Below, piece by piece: positions 52,945-64,000 of a stretch of DNA of 64,000 nucleotides (position 1 is the stretch's first letter; each line of letters opens with the position of its first letter). The notes under the pieces are model-generated. The model searched no databases and was not told the DNA's origin. It saw nothing but the letters and a program-made list of their open reading frames with translations. Source of the stretch: Odobenus rosmarus divergens (taxonomy: Eukaryota > Chordata > Mammalia > Carnivora > Odobenidae); NCBI RefSeq assembly GCF_000321225.1, contig NW_004450582.1, positions 1,944,870 to 2,008,869 of the forward strand, written 5' to 3'. Made by a program: the position numbers and the translations under genes.

Positions 52945-53173
52945 TTGTTGTTTATAGATTTATTTACTTATTTATTTATTTGAGAGAGAAAGAGAGAGAG
53001 CAAGCAGGGGGAGGGAGGGGCCGAGGGAGAGGGACAATCCTGAAGCAGACTCGCCACTGAGCAGGGGACCCCTTGAGGGGTTAACCACGGGGCTCGATCC
53101 CAGGACCCTGAGACCATGACCTGAGCCGAAATAAGAGTCAGCCACTCACCTGCCTTAGCCACCCAGGCGCCCC
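52945..53173 (-). repeat. Can-SINE, reverse orientation
   Basis: TAGATTTATTTACTTATTTATTTATTTGAG start, end AGCCACCCAGGCGCCCC. TGTTGTTG on both sides. Confidence 0.93.
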
Positions 53174-54300
53174 TGTTGTTGCTATTTTAATAAGGAGTAA
53201 AACTAACAATGAGTAGACAGAGGAAGGAGCTGATTAATCTTGAATTCACCCCCATGTAACCACTTCAGTGAAGAATGAGCCTCTAATGCCGGTTCTATCC
53301 TTTTTATATATTCTAAGCAGCTGAAATTGTGAAACCCCACTATGGCAGATCTATGAACCAGGAGAAAGTGTTGAGGCCATTATTCTAGGCTTGGTTGAGC
53401 TTTGGGGCTTTTCAGAGGCTAGAGAAATGAGCAGCACAGACTGACCAAGGTGACTCATACCAATGAGTCATTCATTCTTCCCACTGAGAAGTGTTAAAAA
53501 CAAACCCACACAACTTCATGGTTCTGGAATCTGAAGCAGGAAGTGTAGTGTCTATGCTCTGGCACAGACTGAACCTGGCTAACTCCTGAGGAGGCTCTAC
53601 TGTCTCAAAAATGCAGGAGTGCCTACATTTTTGCTACTGTGACATTTGAGTGAATAACTTGAGCCATTTTACATTCTGGGTTCTTTTGAGAACTGTAGCA
53701 GGTACACCTTTGTATTGAAAGTAGCCAGCATCTAGCACTTTGTGTAGCACACAGTTAATGTGCATTAAATATTGTTGGATAAATGAGTCAATAAATGGCC
53801 AGAAAGAAATTTATCCAGCAGCACAGAGAGATTACATGGATGCTTGTTGGTATCTGCATATTAAAAAAAAAAAAAAAAGTCTCCCATGAGAAATCAAAAA
53901 GTTAGGCTTACTCTGAGGAAAGATTTGAATTCTAAATATATACCAATTTTGTGTCCAAGAACTCTCAAGTTGATAAATTAGCACAAAATTCTGCCCCCTT
54001 GGGCACTTTCATTAAAAGTAGAACAATTCTGGACAGATAATCTAATGACTTAGTTGTTTAGGATTCCCACAAATAGCAGCCCAAATAAGATAAACTCATT
54101 ATCCAGAGACACAAAATATATGAGGGAACTCATCAACAGACATAAAAATCAAGAAGAGAAAATTAGTGAATAGGAGAAAATATTTTAGCAAACTACTCAG
54201 AATTCAGTATGAAAGAGTATTAAGACACATGGAGGCTAAAATGAAAAGGTCCAACACAAATTAGTAAAAGTTGAAGAAAGAGGCATTAAAGAAAGTGTGG
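53174..54300. other. Intergenic stretch, mostly unassigned
   Basis: It includes an L2-like end at 53735-53800 (CTAGCACTTTGTGTAGCACAC, AATATTGTTGGATAAATGAG) and an A17 run at 53861-53878. No gene seen. Confidence 0.4.
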
Positions 54301-54329
54301 CAGAGGCAATATTTGAAGAAATAATGTCT

Positions 54330-54466
54330 GCCTTCGGCTCAGGTCATGGTCCCAAGGTCCTGGGATCGAGCCCTGCATCGGGCTCCTTGCTCAGTGGGGA
54401 ACCTGCTTCTCCCTCTACCTGCTGCTCCCGCTGCTTGTGCTCTCTCTATCTCTGGCAAATAAATAA
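54330..54466 (+). repeat. 5'-truncated Can-SINE
   Basis: It starts inside the head at GCCTTCGGCTCAGG, so the A box is missing, and ends with AAATAAATAAA. A perfect 22-nt duplication (54308-54329 and 54467-54488, starting AATATTTGAAG) flanks it. Confidence 0.95.
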
Positions 54467-54489
54467 AATATTTGAAGAAATAATGTCTC

Positions 54490-56320
54490 TGAAAATGCAC
54501 GAATTGAAGAAAGACATGAATTCATCATGTTACAGAAGCACAGTCCTGAGCCATGTAAATAGAAACATAGCCACAGCTTCCCATATCCTAGCAAAACATG
54601 GAACACCAAAGAATTAGGAGAAAAAATCTTAAAATCACGTGAAGAGAGAAGGCAACTGTTAGACTGACCTCAGATTTTGGATTAGTATCGGAAGAAACCG
54701 GAAGACAATGGAAAAACATTTTGAAAGTACTAGGGAAAGCAAATTTCAAACTAAAATTTTTATTTCTAAGTAAACTATCACTTCAGAGTAAAGACAAAAT
54801 AAATATATTCTTAGATTCATTTTATCTATTTACTTACTTATTTACTTATTTATTTGAGACTGGGGGGCTGGCGGGGGGCTGGGAGCAGAGAGCGAGGAAT
54901 AAGCAGGCTCCACACGGGGCTTGACCTTATGACCCCAAGATCATGTCCTGAGCTGAAATCAAGAGTCAATTGCTTAACCAACTGAGTCACCCAGGTGCCC
55001 CCAAATAAATATATTTTTAGACAAATACTGTAACTTGTTGGTAATGGATTTACTTCAGAAATTAAATGCAAGCGGTTTGGTAAACAAATGTGTAAGTCAA
55101 AACAAACATTGGTTATATAAAATATTAATGGTAACAGTGACTAATTATGGGAATAACTTAATTGGCATTAAAACCTTTTAGTAATCAAGGAAACCAAAAT
55201 AATTTAATGGGGCCAACATTAGAAAATCTATTATTGTAACTCACCATGTTGAGAGATTAATGGGGAGAAAAACAGTGATATTACAACAGATGAAAAAACA
55301 TTAGATATAATTTAACACCCCCTTGGTTTTAAAAATAATAACTCTTAGAAGATTAAGATTAGAAGAGAACATTTTTCTCCTGATAAAGGATACTCATTAA
55401 AAAAACTATAAATATATCACATTATAATCAAGGGCAACACGAGAAGCCTTTCCTTTCCAGTTAAGAACGAGGTAAGCATACCTACTGTCTATCCTTATTC
55501 CTACCAATGCAATAAAATAAACAAAAAATCTAAAATATATTGTTGAAAGGAATATACAAAAACAGCATTGTCAATATTTACTGTTTATATATTTTCCTAC
55601 ACAGAAAATTGAAGGAATCCATAGAAAATTTTTTAAAATTAATATAGGAGTTCTATATAATTACCATGTTATAAAATACAGGTTTTTTAAAATTTTCAGT
55701 GTTCCTAAATACACCAGTAGAAATTATATATATAAATGTAACTTTTAAAATTCTATCCAGAAAAACACTGAAGGTCATGATAAATCGAACAAAAGATGTG
55801 CAAGATCTTTGCAGAAAATAAATGTAAAATTTTTTATAATAAATATAAAGCAACTAAAGAAAATTTAAAACATGTCATGGCCATGGATGGAGTGATTCGA
55901 TTTTCTAAAGATGTCATTTCTTCCCAAATTCCTCAATGAATATAAATGTAATCCCAAGAAAATTTTAAATAAAATGTGGCAAGTTAATCAAAAATCATAG
56001 GAGAACCAAAAAGCCAAGCATAGCCAAAATAATTTTAAGGAAAGGGGAAAACTTAGTCTTCTAGAGAGCAAAATTACTAGATGTCTTGGGAAATTGGAAG
56101 ATTTGTTATGGCACAGGGAAAACAGCTATCTAACAGAATACAGAAACTAGAAACAGTTCCTCATTGATGGGAGCTTGAGAACATTTCAAACCAGTGAGGA
56201 AAGGATGAACTATAACATAAAAGGAGCCAGAACAAAAATATTTCCAGTTGGATTAAAGATCTAAATGTGAAAAATAAAAAGTAAAATTCTTGAGGGATTA
56301 TCTTTATGATGTCTCAAAAT
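54490..56320 (+). mobile_element. Old HAL1/L1-type LINE, forward, interrupted
   Basis: CTCAGATTTTGGATTAGTAT, GGAAGACAATGGAAAAACATTTTGAAAGTAC resembles the HAL1/L1 ORF region. Further on, ATGTCATTTCTTCCCAAATTCC and CCAGTTGGATTAAAGATC are RT-region L1 signatures. All frames are broken. Confidence 0.65.
54816..55002 (-). repeat. Can-SINE, reverse orientation, inserted in the LINE
   Basis: End ACTGAGTCACCCAGGTGCCCCC. The 19-nt duplication (54797-54815, 55003-55021) has one mismatch. Confidence 0.95.
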
Positions 56321-58165
56321 TTACAATTGGAATTTTTATTGGGATTGCCCTGAGTTTATAGGTTAAGTTCAGGAAAATTGATATCTTTATGGTGGGAAAC
56401 CATCTTATCCATGGGTATGGAAGATATCTCCATCTATTCAGATTATCTTCCATCTGTCTTGTTGGAGTCTTAGAATTTTCTTCACAGAGAGTCTATGTAT
56501 TCTTGATTAAGTTAATTCAAAGATACCCAACTGTTCTTGTTGGTATTGTGAAATGTATTCTATTTTCATTATTTCTTTCAGTTATTGCTGATGTAAAGAA
56601 ATGGTACTTTCTCAATTGATCTTTTATAGGCAAGTTTGCTAAACTCTCACTGATTCTAATAGTTTGTTGAATGGATGATTATTTTTGTGTTTCTTAGATA
56701 ATATTGTCTCAAAACAATGTTATTTATCTTTCTCTTCCCTTTCAGTTCTTGTTTTACTTCTTTTCTCTCTGTGTAACACTGGTCAGGCCTTCCAGTCCCG
56801 TGACAAATAATAGTGATAACAATAAATGTGTTTTTCTTATCCCTCGTATCGTAGCCAATGAGGTTTATCTGAGGCGCGATTATTGCTAATTAAAGGAAAT
56901 GCATTTTAACTTTCTCCATTAAGAAGAATGTTTGCTGTGAGTTTTTGGCATATAACTTTTACCAATCCATCTATCCCTAATTTATTTTTTTTATCCCTAA
57001 TTTAGTAAGATATATATACATATAAATATATAAAATTTATATTATAGTTCTATCTAAATAAATACAAAATTAATATATAAAATATAAATAAATTGAAAGA
57101 TATACATCACCAGCTGGTTTTTCTCCATCTATTGAGATAATGACACAATTTTTGTCTTTTGATCTATTATTATGGTGAATAACACTGATATATTTCCTAA
57201 TGTTAAAAATGCTTGCACTCCTAGTACAAACCTACTTGATCAGTATGTAGACTTTTCAGTATTTTTCAGACTATGTTAACTACTATTTTATTTAGGATTC
57301 TAGTATCCACATTCATAAAATAGGCCTAATAATGTTTTCTTCAGTAGTTTTTACCTGGTTTTACAATGAAGAGCTCACTAGTCTCAGAAAATGAGCTACA
57401 TATCTTTAACATTTTTAAAATTTTATAGAGCAGCTTGTGTAAGATAGAAACTATTTCTCAAAAGATTTGTATGTCTGAACTAGAAAGCCATCTGTGCAGG
57501 GGGTATTTTGGAGGGGAGGTATTTGGTTGCCATTTTGTTTCTTTGACATTTAATGATCTGTTCAAATTTTCTATTTCTTCTTTTGCCAGTTTTGGGTTTG
57601 CTACTTTTGTGTTTGCAGAGATATTTCTCTTATTTACTTATCTTTCAAACAGTAAGTTTGTATACATATCTACTACATTACGTTTGGTTCTGTATTTCAC
57701 CAATTTCTTACTGTATCCTTATTACTTTGTTCTTTTTTTTCTTAGGTTGTTTCTCTTGCTCTTTTTCCAACTTGGGTTGCATGCTTGGTTCACTTGTTTT
57801 CAACTTTTCTTTTTTTTTTTTTATTATCAACTTTTCTTTTTTTCTGATTAATGTATGTAAAGCAATGCATTTTCCTCTCAGCACTACTTTGATGGGCTCT
57901 CACAAATTTTGATATATAGTGCTCTCCTTGTGATTCAGATCTAAGCATTGCTTTATTTCCTTTAATCCTTTATTTCATTTTTTTCTAAGGATTATTTGCT
58001 AATATATTTTTAATTTCCAAATGTTTCATGTTTTTAGCTATCATTTTCACATTAAATTTTAATTTTACTGGATCATAATCAGAAAATGTAGCCTATCTAT
58101 AATATCAGTACTTTGATTCTAAAACTTCCTTTGTGTCATGAAATATATATTGAAATGAAATATAA
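56321..58165 (-). mobile_element. L1 ORF2 portion, reverse orientation
   Basis: Read on the opposite strand it is L1 ORF2. The forward text TTTTTATTGGGATTGCCC, CTCCATCTATTGAGATAATG, CCTACTTGATCAGTATG and CAGCACTACTTTGATGGGC are the reverse complements of RT and upstream ORF2 blocks. It meets the forward LINE at about 56320 with no poly(A) or 3' UTR. The Phe/Leu-rich ORFs near 57435-57912 are antisense shadows of it. Confidence 0.75.
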
Positions 58166-58205
58166 TATAATAAAGAAAAAAAAATTCCACAACACATAAT
58201 TTAAG

Positions 58206-58399
58206 GGATGCCCATGTGGCTCAGTCCATTAAGCATCTGCCTTCAGCTCAGGTCATGTTCCCAGAGTCCTGGGATCAAGTCCCACATCAGGCTCCTTGAT
58301 CAGCAGGGAGTAGGCTTCTCCCTCCCCGTGCTTGTCCCTCCCCTCCCTCTCTCTCTCTCTCTCTCAGACAAATAAATAAATAAAATCTTAAAAAAAAAA
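58206..58399 (+). repeat. Can-SINE
   Basis: Head GGATGCCCATGTGGCTCAG. Duplication ACATAATTTAAGG (58194-58206, 58400-58412). Confidence 0.94.
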
Positions 58400-58412
58400 A
58401 CATAATTTAAGG

Positions 58413-60060
58413 CTTAGTTTAAATAATAGGCTACATGTCATGACCTGCATATATTTATTTAGAGAATCACCGAAATGTCTCCCTATCTTTTCCTTGCCAG
58501 ATCTTTTCTTTCAGGACACTTAAAATGCCTCAGCATCCTTCAACTGCCCTGTGTTTGAGTGATTAAACTTACACCATACGGAAATCATTCCTACAAGTAA
58601 GCCTTGCGCAATCTACTCATGACAGCCTATGTTGTTGCTTTTGTTTGGGGCAACAGAGGAAAGAACAGTGAGTCCGCTTTTTTACTTATCTTTGAGCCTA
58701 CACAGGAAAAAACGCAGCCAGATGAACTGTGCCTGGCCTCGGAAGGGGTGAATCCAGGTACAGAGCACAATATGAAGACCAAATGTGGGGGCTGAGAAAT
58801 CCAAGTTAAAGTTGTGAGACTAGCTAAGGTCAAAAGCCTCTGGTTATTCCAGGAACATTTTTACTTTTGCACCATTGTCCATTTTTTCTGGCACAAAAAA
58901 TATTAAGTATTTTAAAAACTGCTTTTCTGGAGAGTACACAGCCTAGAGAATGACCGGTATTTGTATCTCAGTTTCTTCTTGTTCCCAAGAATCTTTGGCT
59001 TCAAAACACAAATCCCCACAAATCCTTCAGCTCTGGCTTGCTGACCTTGTGAGAAAGTTCATATGTCACAGTCATCTGAAAATGGGAAGAAAGCGCTGAA
59101 ATTCATTCCAGTAAATACAGCACAGCTTCTGGGAAAAGGGAAAATGGTACAAAAGTGTCTTCCTTTCAGCTATTCCCTAAAATGTTCAGTGAATATAAAA
59201 CATTTCCATTATCGAGGTAGAGGAGAAGCTTTTGGCTAGCCCAACTCTCTCTGTTTTTCGAGGTAACTTTCTATATATTAATTATAGATAGGTCAGTCAT
59301 CTTTTTCTTTTTCAAACTAAAAGTTGTGCTTTGTTTTAAGCTATTTGGCATAGATGAGAGGCTTGTTTTGGCAAACCAGGAAAAAAATGGAGGAAGGAAA
59401 GAAATGATATGCTATTTAACAAATGCTAGTCATTTCTAATTTAGGGAAAAGGGTCATTTAATTAACTAATTAATTAATTAATTCTGCCCTTTGGCAATCT
59501 TTCACATATTCTTGATTTCTTTCCATCGAACTTCTTATCTCCATAATTGGCGAGCATCTGGTGCTGTAACATGGAGTCACTTTCTTTATGTGATGTCATG
59601 TTGCAAGTACAGTTCAAGTCCAATAGATCAATGCGTAAAAATTTAGAAGGAAAAGCACATACGGGCAGAGCTTACATTTCACACACAGCAAGGGTACATT
59701 ATTTATTTTTTTCTTCCGGAGGAATTCTTCCTTTTCAAGTGACTTCCCTTTAAGAAAGAATATACTTTTTCAAGTGTTTATGCTGTAATTTAATTTTATA
59801 ATGTTATTATCTGGAAACCTTTCAGGAATACTGCTATTTCATAAAGACAATAATCAGCTAATTCAATCGTTGGATTGCTACATAATGTGAAGGTAGAAAA
59901 AATAGGAGTGAAATCGCATTTTCCCTTTTTTTCTTAGCATACTGTATAATTATTTCATGTTTCAAATTAGATCAATTTCTTGTCTTCACAAGAATTAAAT
60001 TTATATTTTAATTAAAGGGTAGGGATATTCTGAGTATGTGTTATGAGACTGTTGGAGTGG
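58413..60060. other. Intergenic stretch, nothing recognised
   Basis: AT-rich sequence with a short (TTAA)n at 59458-59482. No exon supported. Confidence 0.45.
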
Positions 60061-60064
60061 ATTG

Positions 60065-60260
60065 TTAAGGGCAACTTGATTGAGCTCTTATGGTTTTTCA
60101 AGCACTATACTAGGTTTGCTGACAAGATGACATGCACAGGACTAGGGCTACGAAGATGAATAAAATACAAACCCTGACTTCCTTTGAGAAGCTTCAAATT
60201 CAGTGTAGAATACAGTCATGTAAAGAGACAATTTCAGTCTTCTGTAATCAAATCAGATAA
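60065..60260 (+). repeat. Ancient interspersed repeat, family not named
   Basis: CAAGCACTATACTAGGTTTGC, GAAGATGAATAAAATACAAACCCTGAC and GAGAAGCTTCAAATTCAGTG resemble the start of the same old family as 19560-20145. Confidence 0.35.
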
Positions 60261-60837
60261 GATTTATGAAAGGGTGTCCTAGGGTTACTGTGAGAACATG
60301 CGAGAGACATTTGACTCAATGCGTGAATTCAGCAAGAGAATTCTTTCTTCTTTCAGAAAGATTTCGATCTTCTAGAAATGATAGTTTCCTAGATAACAAG
60401 GTAGAGTCTGGTGGACGAAGGTGTCTGGAGACCAGCCATTGTACCCTCAACAGCTGGGGAGAGAATAAGTAGCAAGATGGAGAACAGAAATGCCTGTAAC
60501 TCAAAAAGGAAGATACATAGTAATAAAGAAATAAAACAGAGTATCAAGGGAGTGTTTAAAGGAAAGAAAAAGAGCCCATTGGAAGCTAACTTAAGTAATA
60601 CATCTCATGAAGTCAGCAGTGTTTGAGATAAGCTTCCAAAGATGCCCAAGTTTCCTAGAGACAGAGACAGAAAAGCCCAAAAAAGAGAGTAAACAAATGA
60701 GCAAAGGTGTGATAGCAAACATTGAGGAACATCTCAGGAACAAGTTGTTCCATTTGACTAGAGTATTGGTTATATGCAGGGAAATAGTGAAAGAAAGAAT
60801 GGAAAAGACAATCAGGAGTAGAGGGAAGGGAACGAAC

Positions 60838-60985
60838 ATTTAATGACCAACTACTATATCACAGACATGGAGTATTTTACAAGCACTATCTCATTAAATC
60901 TTTACCACAATTTATGGAACAATTGTCATCCCTCACATGCTACAGTGAGGAAATGACTTATTCAGAGTCACAAAGCTAGTTTGAA
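60838..60985 (-). repeat. MIR SINE remnant
   Basis: CATTTAATGACCAACTACTATATC, CAAGCACTATCTCATTAAATC, GGAAATGACTTATTCAGAGTCAC. Confidence 0.65.
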
Positions 60986-61004
60986 ATAATAATAATAATA
61001 ATAG
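60985..61004 (+). repeat. (AAT)n microsatellite
   Basis: Six AAT units between two MIR remnants. Confidence 0.85.
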
Positions 61005-61010
61005 TTACTT

Positions 61011-61225
61011 TCATGGTATATTTATTATATGCAGGCACTATGCCAGTTTAGATATTCACATGCATTATTTCATTTAATCCTCATTACAACTGTATAAGCT
61101 ACTTTCCATGATCACTTCCTTTTTTTATTTTTTAGATAAATAAAATGAGAATTAGGGAAATGGCAGAGATCCCTAAGTGATGGAGCAGAATTCACATTCT
61201 GTCCCATCAACTCCAAAGCCCAAGC
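61011..61225 (-). repeat. MIR SINE remnant, second in tandem
   Basis: TATTTATTATATGCAGGCACTATGCC, ATTTCATTTAATCCTCATTAC, AAATGAGAATTAGGGAAATGG. Same direction as the one just upstream. Confidence 0.7.
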
Positions 61226-61340
61226 TCTTGTCCACTGTTTTATGTCACCAGAGAACTGGGGACCCATGTGAGAGGGGTATTGGCTTCATTCAAGCAGTGG
61301 CAGCCACTGTTGTATGTTTTAAAAGATGAGTAAGATCCAG

Positions 61341-61541
61341 GGGCGCTTGGGTGGCTCAGTTGGTTAAGCGACTGCCTTCGGCTCAGGTCATGATCCTGGA
61401 GTCCCAGGATCGAGTCCCACATCGGGCTCCCTGCTCAGCAGGGAGTCTGCTTCTCCCCCTGACCCTCTTCCCTCTTGTGCTCTCTCTCTCTCATTCTCTC
61501 TCTCTCAAATAAATAAATAAAATCTTAAAAAATAAATAAAT
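61341..61541 (+). repeat. Can-SINE, young
   Basis: Perfect 19-nt duplication AAAGATGAGTAAGATCCAG on both sides (61322-61340, 61542-61560). Confidence 0.97.
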
Positions 61542-62999
61542 AAAGATGAGTAAGATCCAGAGGCTAACCTCAAAGACCTCGAAGTCTGGAGGAAGAGCAA
61601 GACAAATGTTCATGCCGAACTCTCATCATTACTAATCCCACACCCCAGCTCCTATCCATTTTACCTGCCCTTCTACTGCTCTCCCAAAACAAAACAAAAA
61701 ACTCCATTACATCTTGGGGTTTTTTTGTTTTTGCTTTTTTTTTTTTTTTTTTCAGTTTATCTCCCTTTCCTTTGGATCCCGTTCTTAGCACCCACTCGTT
61801 TTCTCCTACCCAAAGCCAGAGGAAGAACTCCAGTGAAAAGCCCTTTCCTTCCCTCAACAACAACAACAAAAAAAGTCTCTTTCCAAATTCCCTAGGGAAA
61901 GGAAATAAATAATCTAAGATTGTGAGAAAGACAGGAAACACAGAGAACGATGAATTGGAAGAAACAGAGTCGGGGTGAGGCCACCAAGATTCAGATAAGC
62001 ACTGGTTATAGGACTGCTTAGGTGAATGCCCCCAGCAGGCAGGGCCAAATTGGATTTCCGCAGGTCGTCCCAACCCACAGTTCACTGCATTATTTTCCAT
62101 AACGGTGCAATCAGGGAGAAATCGGATATGAAAACAATCTCTCATTTCGCAGCCTGTTCATTCTGTAGCTTGATCAGCAAAGGCATGTTCTGCACTATAC
62201 TCTCCCTCATGTTAATCTGGAAATTTTTCCTTTGTGTCCTCTCTAAATATTCTTTTTCTGAATGTCATCCTATTTCCAGGGTTGGCAATGACTAGATGAT
62301 GTAACAAAGGAGAGAAATTGCAGAATTACACATCTCTTCCATGAGATTTTTCTCTCACTGACCAAACCCTGGTAAATAAATAAATAAATAAAAGAAAAAA
62401 ATCTTCTTTTTTGTCCCAAAGATTTCAAAGCATAGCCACATCTAATGCAAAGGTAGAAAGATATTTGACTACACTAGGAAACAACGGCTGACAGGGCCTC
62501 CTGGCAGGCAGTTGTTTATGTGAATAGAACTTTTGCAGGACATCTCGTTAGCGGTTTTCAGGCCCAGGGGTTGACATCCAAACCCGAGTCAGTCCGGGAA
62601 GCATCACTGGCAAAACAGCATGAGGAACAGAGTGTTCTATTCAAACACCGAATTGTAGAATAATTTTCTATCTTATTTATCTACTTCAAGGATGAAATAA
62701 TCTGGAAGCACAAAATTATACTAGTCTATTCCAACTCATGCTTGAAAAGAGATTTAAACTATCTGTTCAAAAGTCACATAGGCATTACGTGACAGTGTCA
62801 GAGTTAAACTGAGCTCAGCCAACTCCCAATTTGGTTCCCATCGGAGACCTTGCTGAGTCAGTCACTCCCACTTTTTGCATTCACTCCTCTGCTTTGGCCA
62901 TCCTGAGTGATCTATTCCTCAACTGCTGGGGAAAATGAATTGAACCCCTGAACCAATGGAGTTAAACCAATCTTTCTGAAAGCATTGCATGCCAGCCAT
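61542..62999. other. Intergenic stretch left of the expected MGP gene
   Basis: It has the longest ORF of the window (191 codons, reverse, 61570-62145), which runs through a T-run as Lys-rich sequence and has no recognised domain. It also has a (AAAT)n tract at 62373-62392. The part 62440-62990 is unique sequence with an AP-1 consensus TGAGTCA at 62854-62860. Confidence 0.4.
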
Positions 63000-63198
63000 T
63001 ACTCAAGGAGCTCTACATTTATTGTCTTCTTTTTTTTTTTTTACATTTATTGTCTTGTTTAATCCATCCAACAGTCCTGTGAGTCAGGTTTTATAATTCT
63101 TTATTGTGTCACTGAGAAATGTGAGGCTCAGGAATTTTAACTTACCGAATGTCACACAGGAGTTAAGTGGCAGAACCAGAATCCAAATCCAGGCTTTT
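63000..63198 (-). repeat. MIR SINE remnant
   Basis: TTGTTTAATCCATCCAACAGTCC, TCACTGAGAAATGTGAGGC, CACACAGGAGTTAAGTGGCAG. Confidence 0.65.
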
Positions 63199-63662
63199 TT
63201 TTTTTTTTTTTAGTTTTACTGAGGTATAATTGACAAAAATTGTATATATTTGAGATGTGATGGTTTGATATGCAAATACCTTGTGAAATGATTACCATGA
63301 TCAAGTTAATTAACATATCCATCACCTCCCATGGTTATGTTTTTTTTTTTAGTGCAGTAAGAACACTAAAGATCTCTTGGCAACTTGACCTTGAATTAGT
63401 TCAAGTATACAATACAGTATATTCCATTCTCTGTTCCTGTGAGTTCAACTTTTTTAGGTTCCACATATAAGTGATATCATACAATATTTATTTTTCTGCT
63501 TCTGGCTTATTTCATTTATTATAATGTCCTCCAGCTTTATTCATGTTGTCACAAATGGTTTTTATGGCTGAATAATGTTCTGTTATGTATATACCATATC
63601 ATCTTAATCCATTTATCAGTCAACAGACACTTAGACTGTTTCTATAGGCTTTCTTATTCCAA
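63199..63662 (-). mobile_element. L1 3' portion, reverse orientation
   Basis: TTTTAGTTTTACTGAGGTATAATTGACA, TTATAATGTCCTCCAGC, ATGGCTGAATAATGTTCTG and CAACAGACACTTAGACTG are reversed L1 3' UTR and ORF2 end. Confidence 0.8.
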
Positions 63663-64000
63663 AAAGTATATCCCTCACCCAGAAGAGCTCTTCACTTCCT
63701 ACAGAGCCTTTCTTTAGAGTCCATTCTAGTTTATGTGATGAGTTTTTGTCTGAGAGGGTGCCAAAAGTATGGAAGGAATACGAAAATTGAATAAGGATAG
63801 GAAATGCTCACACACACCCAATTTGTTGTTTGTTTTGTCTGAGAGATCAATGGAAGAGCAGGTGAAATGTGCTGAAGTGCAAAGGAATTTGGTAGGTTTG
63901 GTTCATGCAGCTAGCTACCAGATTTTCTTCTAGTCAATCTGTTACCTAAAGTTAAAATCACTTTAAGAATGATTTAAATCTTCATTTAAATGAAGTCCCT
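63663..64000. other. Right edge of the window, nothing recognised
   Basis: Unique AT-rich sequence. No exon of MGP, the expected next gene, was seen. Confidence 0.5.

Noticed and set aside
57435..57912. Phe/Leu-rich ORFs resembling membrane proteins
   Set aside because: They are antisense to a decayed L1 ORF2 on the reverse strand. The hydrophobicity comes from T-rich antisense codons.
61570..62145. Longest ORF of the window, 191 codons on the reverse strand
   Set aside because: It crosses a T-run read as poly-Lys, has no recognisable domain, no splice context and ordinary non-coding composition. A chance ORF is most likely; a protein search with no hits would settle it.
62440..64000. First exon of MGP
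   Set aside because: Scanned for a start codon followed by the signal peptide and splice donor expected of MGP; none was found. By human spacing the gene should start a few kb beyond the edge.

Overview
The window is vertebrate nuclear DNA from a carnivore. It has split genes with canonical GT-AG introns, about 24 tRNA-derived Can-SINE copies (heads like GGGCGCCTGGGTGGCTCAG, tails of (AAAT)n-AAATCTTT), LINE-1 3' ends and older MIR and L2/CR1 debris. The SINE head reads GGCTCAGT-GGTTAAGC rather than the dog-type head, so a non-canid caniform (bear, seal or sea lion, mustelid group) is the best guess. This is inferred from repeat consensus remembered rather than searched. There is no bacterial, plasmid, phage, CRISPR or operon-like content.

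Two protein genes can be rebuilt exon by exon, both on the + strand and both with intact frames. ARHGDIB (Rho GDP-dissociation inhibitor 2, 200 aa) has five coding exons between 5727 and 15219. Its non-coding first exon is not identified and probably lies left of the window. ERP27 (non-catalytic PDI-family protein of the ER, 273 aa) has seven coding exons between 16765 and 38329, with a 12.8 kb third intron. The genes lie head-to-tail with only about 1 kb between the ARHGDIB 3' end and the ERP27 start. The order matches human chromosome 12p12.3 (PDE6H-ARHGDIB-ERP27-MGP), so MGP is expected just beyond the right edge. No MGP exon was found inside.

Layout: 1-5720, ARHGDIB upstream or intron 1 sequence with MIR and SINE copies; 5721-15740, ARHGDIB; 15740-16764, intergenic L2 remnant and ERP27 promoter; 16765-38400, ERP27, whose intron 3 holds a CR1-clade LINE remnant, carnivore L1 ends, an older L1/HAL1 and a nested SINE pair; 38400-64000, ERP27-MGP intergenic DNA with L1, L2, MIR, SINE copies, a 45-bp minisatellite, a near-identical 74-bp inverted repeat and a hairpin cluster.

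The two genes do not share a pathway. ARHGDIB acts on prenylated Rho GTPases in the cytosol, mainly of blood cells. ERP27 binds unfolded protein in the ER lumen, mainly of exocrine pancreas. The observations most worth checking are: the ARHGDIB exon-2 splice donor embedded in a (GT)23 microsatellite; loss of the glutamate of the EWD (ERp57-binding) motif and a KAEL terminus in ERP27; a PTF1-like bipartite site upstream of ERP27; a 215-bp GAAA expansion grown from a SINE tail next to ERP27 exon 4; and the unexplained 74-bp inverted repeat. No wholly new biological system was seen.
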